Assembly (NCBI GenBank): GCA_964371075.1
Contig: CAYJKN010000001.1
Span: 434,001 to 498,000, forward strand
Length of the DNA stretch: 64,000 bases
From: UTCHB3 sp964371075
Lineage (GTDB): Bacteria; Bacteroidota; Ignavibacteria; Ignavibacteriales; Ignavibacteriaceae
Direction: 5' to 3'
Both the position numbers and the translations under genes were made by a program. The notes below the pieces were generated by a model. That model made no database searches, was not told the DNA's origin, and saw only the letters and a list, made by a program, of their open reading frames with translations. This document shows, one piece after another, positions 60,625 to 64,000 of the stretch; position 1 is the first letter of the stretch, and the number at the start of each line of letters is the position of its first letter.

Positions 60625-61535
60625 AGAGAACTTTTTAGATAATTAAACATTTTTTCAACATCAGAGTCTTCCATTGAAAAAACTTTGTATTTGAATCCGT
60701 TGCTATTTAAATTTCGTTTAACGAGTTTCAAAAATGAATCAGTGCCATCTTTCCAATCCTCATTTGAGAGGAGGAATGACAATGCGAGTTTTTTATCAAG
60801 CACAGTTCCTAGAAAAAGTTTTGCACCGGCATCAGTTTTAGATTTTAATTCCAGTGATTTTAACGCAGTATCAAGTTTTTTAACCAATCCTGCATCTTCC
60901 TTTTCGAGAAATGATACAGCACCTGAAACCGGAATTGTACCCGGCTTAAAGGTTCCTTTTGTCAACTGGTATTTATCGTCAATCTCTTTGATAGTTGCAT
61001 CAGTTATTGCCGGTGGATCAGTCATAAAGTTGTTTCTGATGTAGTGGATCAAACCAAGTCGCTGATCCGCGGGAAGTACATCATAAGCGGCCATTCCATT
61101 TTTTGTAATCCCCTCTTGAAGTGTTTTCCACATTCCGGAGAGGTCGGGGCTATTTGTCCATCCTTCATTTGAATGAAAGTTTCTTGGTTTTGGATTCATC
61201 GCTACACCGGCAGCTCCGTCTCCTTTACCATCTGCACCATGACATGAAGCACAGCTTGTTGAGTAGATTTCTTTGCCTTTGGCAATCAATTCATCGGATG
61301 GTTTTTTCATCATCGCGGCATCTACCGCAGTGAGGACAGCCGGATCGGAAACTGGTAATTCTTTAACAATCGTCGTAGAATCGAACATCCTGGCAGGGAG
61401 CGAATTTTCATTCACCGAACCAAGGTTCTTAACATAAACAATCCCAATCCCCAACAAAACCACAAAGAGATAGGGATATGATGCAGCAAGAAATGTTAAT
61501 GGATTATCAAAAATGCTTTTTTTCTGTTCACTCAT
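60621..61535 (-). CDS. Membrane-anchored mono-heme cytochrome c
   Basis: A 304-residue protein: N-terminal membrane helix (about 20-37), heme motif C95-AS-C98-H99 in a classic class I cytochrome c domain (about 80-165, MNPKPRNF and a methionine in GITKNGMAAY as possible ligand), and a C-terminal domain of about 130 residues (helical, charged) that I do not recognise. It is in the position between ActF and Sco. It may be the electron carrier from alternative complex III to the CuA site, which has no fused cytochrome here. Confidence 0.85.
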   Translation of the reverse strand: MSEQKKSIFDNPLTFLAASYPYLFVVLLGIGIVYVKNLGSVNENSLPARMFDSTTIVKELPVSDPAVLTAVDAAMMKKPSDELIAKGKEIYSTSCASCHGADGKGDGAAGVAMNPKPRNFHSNEGWTNSPDLSGMWKTLQEGITKNGMAAYDVLPADQRLGLIHYIRNNFMTDPPAITDATIKEIDDKYQLTKGTFKPGTIPVSGAVSFLEKEDAGLVKKLDTALKSLELKSKTDAGAKLFLGTVLDKKLALSFLLSNEDWKDGTDSFLKLVKRNLNSNGFKYKVFSMEDSDVEKMFNYLKSSL

Positions 61536-61549
61536 TATTTCATTTCCTC

Positions 61550-62740
61550 CTATAGCCTGAAATTAAGCCCCCTGTCGAGTTTTGGATCTCCGACAGGAAC
61601 AGCATTATGCTTTTTGAAATTGAAATAGAAGACGATTATCAGAACACCGATTGCGGCAATCGGGAAACCGAATTCAGTTAAAATATAGTGTAATCCGCTC
61701 TTTTCTCCATGATATTGTGGCATTATCAACCAATAAAGATCAAGAAGGTGAGCTACAAGTAACCACACAGCGGCAAATTTTAATCTTTTAGGATCTTTTT
61801 TGGCCGGAGCTGGTAAAAGCAAAGCGTATGGTACAAGGAAGTGCACAACAATTAGTGTAAGTGTTATTGCACCCCACATTCCTTCCCAACGATCGATAAA
61901 CCAGAATGTCTCTTCAGGAAGATTTGCATACCAAATGAGCAGGAACTGTGAGAAAGCGATGTAAGCCCAGAAATTCACAAATCCAAAAAGGAGACCACCC
62001 AAACTTGCAAGATGATCATTAGTCATTCTTGGGTGAAGATAACCATTGTCTTTTAACAATACCACCGCCAGCGTTGTAGCTGCCAATCCTGCAAGCATGG
62101 TTCCTGAGAAGACATATACACCATAGATGGTTGAAAACCAGTGTGGTTCCAAACTCATCATCCAGTCAATAGCAGAAAAAGTGATGGTTATTGCAAAAAC
62201 GGGGATGAAAATAGCCGAAGCAACGATATTCCTCTTTGTTAGCTTCTGATCTCTTGTCTCATCCTGCTTTCTTGAGTTTCTTACAATAAAGAAGTAATAA
62301 AGCGACCAGATAACAAAAGTTGCAACAACTCTGATCACAAAAAATGTGATATTCAGATATGGCTCTTTTATTTTTAGCAGTGCATCTGTTGCCACCGCAT
62401 CCGTGTGTGACCAGTGATAAAGGTCATGGATGAAGAAAAAGAGAGGAATCGCAATTACAATAAAAAGTGGTACCGATGCCGAAATAAATTCAGGAATCCT
62501 TCTGATCGGTGTGCTCCAGTCGGCGTTAACAACATATTCGAGTGAAATCAGAAAGAGAGCACCCATTCCAATTGTCAACAAATAGAAAAAACCAAGCAGA
62601 TAAGAAAATTTTGCTCTGGTTGGATCAAGAAGCAATCCAAAAGCACCGACTATTAATCCGATGGCGAGAAGAGCAATACCGATATTGAGGATTTTACCCG
62701 GCAATTCTTTTTTTACATATGTCAAATCTTTAGTTGCCAT
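61550..62740 (-). CDS. actF: Alternative complex III subunit ActF (NrfD-like membrane subunit)
   Basis: A 396-residue protein of about 10 membrane helices in the quinol:cytochrome c oxidoreductase family. Motifs: FFIHDLYHWSHTDAV, FVIWSLYYFFIVRNSRKQDE, TFSAIDWMMSLEPHWFSTIYG and WLLVAHLLDLYWLIMPQ. It belongs to the membrane half of the complex that oxidises menaquinol. The start at 62740 follows AAGGAG and overlaps actDE by 11 bases; an earlier in-frame start at 62788 is less likely. Confidence 0.92.
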   Translation of the reverse strand: MATKDLTYVKKELPGKILNIGIALLAIGLIVGAFGLLLDPTRAKFSYLLGFFYLLTIGMGALFLISLEYVVNADWSTPIRRIPEFISASVPLFIVIAIPLFFFIHDLYHWSHTDAVATDALLKIKEPYLNITFFVIRVVATFVIWSLYYFFIVRNSRKQDETRDQKLTKRNIVASAIFIPVFAITITFSAIDWMMSLEPHWFSTIYGVYVFSGTMLAGLAATTLAVVLLKDNGYLHPRMTNDHLASLGGLLFGFVNFWAYIAFSQFLLIWYANLPEETFWFIDRWEGMWGAITLTLIVVHFLVPYALLLPAPAKKDPKRLKFAAVWLLVAHLLDLYWLIMPQYHGEKSGLHYILTEFGFPIAAIGVLIIVFYFNFKKHNAVPVGDPKLDRGLNFRL

Positions 62741-63896
62741 TAGAAGTATTCTCCTTTCTGAACTGTTCAATCTCTGTTTCAGAAGCATTTTTGGCTTTTT
62801 GCAGTGCTCTGATATATGAAACTACAGCCCATCTCTCTTTTACCGTCATTTGGTGCGAATAAGAAGGCATTACATTCTGTCCATTGGTAATAACATGATA
62901 AATATTTCCATCTTTCCAATCACGCAATTTTGTTGTATGAAGGCTTGGTGGATTCGGGAATTGTTGATTCAATCTACTGTCGCCATCACCATAATTACCA
63001 TGGCAAGGAGAACAAAATGTCAGATATTTTTTCTGTCCAAGTTTGAATACTTCAGGTGAATTCACCAGTGGATTTTCAACAGGATCAGCTGGTTGAGCCA
63101 CAGAATCCTTAAATTCATAAGGCATATGACCTCTTGCAACAGATCCTGCAACGGGTTGCCTCATCATTCTTGAATCAGCGAAGAAATCACTTTTTTCCTG
63201 AGGAACCCCTCTGAACTGGTGTTCCATCCAGTTAAATGGTGTTATGTAAAGAAGTTTGTTGAGTGCAAAATAAGTGCCACCGGAGACGAGAATAGCTGTC
63301 GTTACCAGAATACCAATAAATTTGGGATTAAAAGCATCCTGCCAGGTTTTCTCAATTTCCATGATTTCAGAAATTTGTTTGCCTCCAAGGGATTCAAACA
63401 GGGCTCTTACTTCTTTAAGATCAAATTTTGGATCAGATGCTCCAATAAAAACACCATATTTGTCTCTCGACACTTGTTGCATATATGGAGTATCATGAAG
63501 TGGATGTTTGTTATCAGGAAACCTGAAGAAAAAGGTAATCATACCTATTACAGTTGCAAGTGTTGCAAACAACACCGTCAACTCAAATGTTACAGGTATA
63601 AATGCCGGAAGAGAAAAGAATGGTTTTCCACCAATATTCATAGGATAGTCAACTACCATCGTCCACCACATCAGTAGAAGAGCAAATGCAGCACCTGAAA
63701 GTCCAAAAACCAGGGTGACATACCCAAGTTTTGATGGTTTCAGTTTCATTGCATCATCCATTCCGTGAACGGGATATGGAGTGTGAATATCAAAATCTTT
63801 ATAGCCGGAATGTGACACCTTTTCTGCAGCATTAATAATCTGGTCGGGGGTGTCAAACAAAGCGACCAGGCCGTGTAATTTAGTATTTCGTTCCAT
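62730..63896 (-). CDS. ActD-ActE fusion: DUF3341 membrane protein joined to cytochrome c
   Basis: A 388-residue protein. Residues 1-185 are ActD (DUF3341): GLVALFDTPDQIINAA, then two membrane helices (about 58-80 and 100-123) and RDKYGVFIGASDPKFDLKEV. A third membrane helix (193-215) leads to an ActE-like mono-heme cytochrome c (about 240-370): MMRQPVAGSVARGHMPYE, heme motif C295-SP-C298-H299, and VMPSYSHQMTVKERWAVVSYI with likely Met343 ligand. In Rhodothermus marinus and most Bacteroidota, ActD and ActE are separate and ActE is a lipoprotein; here the membrane helix replaces the lipid anchor. Its ATG overlaps the actC stop (TAATG). Confidence 0.9.
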   Translation of the reverse strand: MERNTKLHGLVALFDTPDQIINAAEKVSHSGYKDFDIHTPYPVHGMDDAMKLKPSKLGYVTLVFGLSGAAFALLLMWWTMVVDYPMNIGGKPFFSLPAFIPVTFELTVLFATLATVIGMITFFFRFPDNKHPLHDTPYMQQVSRDKYGVFIGASDPKFDLKEVRALFESLGGKQISEIMEIEKTWQDAFNPKFIGILVTTAILVSGGTYFALNKLLYITPFNWMEHQFRGVPQEKSDFFADSRMMRQPVAGSVARGHMPYEFKDSVAQPADPVENPLVNSPEVFKLGQKKYLTFCSPCHGNYGDGDSRLNQQFPNPPSLHTTKLRDWKDGNIYHVITNGQNVMPSYSHQMTVKERWAVVSYIRALQKAKNASETEIEQFRKENTSNGN

Positions 63897-64000
63897 TAGT
63901 GGTCTCCCCCGTGATGAGTTGGTTGAGCACCGTCGGCAACGGCTTTGATTTCTGAAATTGCCACAACAGGCATTGCTTTTACAAAAAGCAGAACCAGCGT
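63896..64000 (-). CDS. actC: ActC, NrfD-like menaquinol-binding subunit (C-terminal end only)
   Basis: The last 34 codons of a gene that continues beyond the window: hydrophobic LVLLFVKAMPVVAISEIKAV then a His-rich end (PTHHGGDH) and a TAA stop that overlaps the actDE start. The sequence before ActD in Act clusters is ActC, and the LPxxAxxEIK-type ending fits that family. Only this fragment is visible, so the call rests mainly on position. Confidence 0.7.
   Translation of the reverse strand, partial: TLVLLFVKAMPVVAISEIKAVADGAQPTHHGGDH

Noticed and set aside
63219..63677. Plus-strand frame of 152 codons opposite actDE
   Set aside because: Shadow of a clearly conserved gene on the other strand.

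Overview
The window (about 64 kb, low GC, AT-rich intergenic regions) looks like chromosomal DNA of a Gram-negative member of the Bacteroidota/Ignavibacteriota/Chlorobiota (FCB) group, most likely Ignavibacteria-like. Evidence seen: three secreted proteins with C-terminal type IX secretion (Por) sorting domains, a GH97 glucosidase, a moxR-DUF58-batABCDE operon, an alternative complex III (Act) cluster joined to an aa3-type oxidase of the A2 subtype, kdsB (lipopolysaccharide), and clear Shine-Dalgarno sequences in front of many genes (unlike most Bacteroidia). The species cannot be named from sequence alone. There are no insertion sequences, phage genes or CRISPR arrays; nearly everything is dense, operonic, mostly minus-strand housekeeping and envelope biology.

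Layout. 1-1.7 kb: end-truncated acyltransferase-like gene, a small CBM48 protein, and a striking repeat block (three copies of a terminator-like hairpin followed by an array of 8-bp units that inverts on itself). 1.7-4.4 kb: APC permease and an unknown lipoprotein. 4.4-10.65 kb: a TPP-riboswitch-controlled thiamine salvage operon (TonB-dependent receptor, thiamine pyrophosphokinase, SSS-family symporter) with a Tat-type PQQ-propeller lipoprotein behind it. 10.7-14.5 kb: MltD-like LysM transglycosylase and a propionyl-CoA carboxylase beta subunit. 14.6-16.4 kb: three plus-strand small secreted or membrane genes. 16.4-25.9 kb: an envelope cluster of TPR protein, beta-barrel protein, giant acidic SPOR protein, ExbB, ExbD and TonB, which looks like a dedicated energised trans-envelope machine and is the best candidate here for an undescribed system.

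26-37 kb: two FG-GAP type IX cargo proteins, tRNA-Leu(GAG) with terminator, an ECF sigma/anti-sigma pair bracketed by two Spy/CpxP-like periplasmic proteins, a secreted esterase, GH97, and a hairpin mosaic. 37-40 kb: B12-binding subunit of methylmalonyl-CoA mutase, HIT protein, kdsB, gatC, plsC. 39.7-47.9 kb: the complete Bat aerotolerance operon. 48-51.4 kb: PduT-like shell protein, PduS-like flavo/iron-sulfur protein and an aldehyde dehydrogenase, a minimal microcompartment-associated redox set. 51.7-54.2 kb: serine hydrolase with sorting tail, SDR, small Cys-rich protein.

54.3-64 kb: a respiratory supercluster on the minus strand: ActC (partial), ActD-ActE fusion, ActF, mono-heme cytochrome c, Sco, oxidase subunits I, III, IV, II, heme O synthase and a polytopic cytochrome c. 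Together these would carry electrons from menaquinol through alternative complex III and c-type hemes to O2. The fusion of ActD and ActE into one polypeptide is a notable variant.
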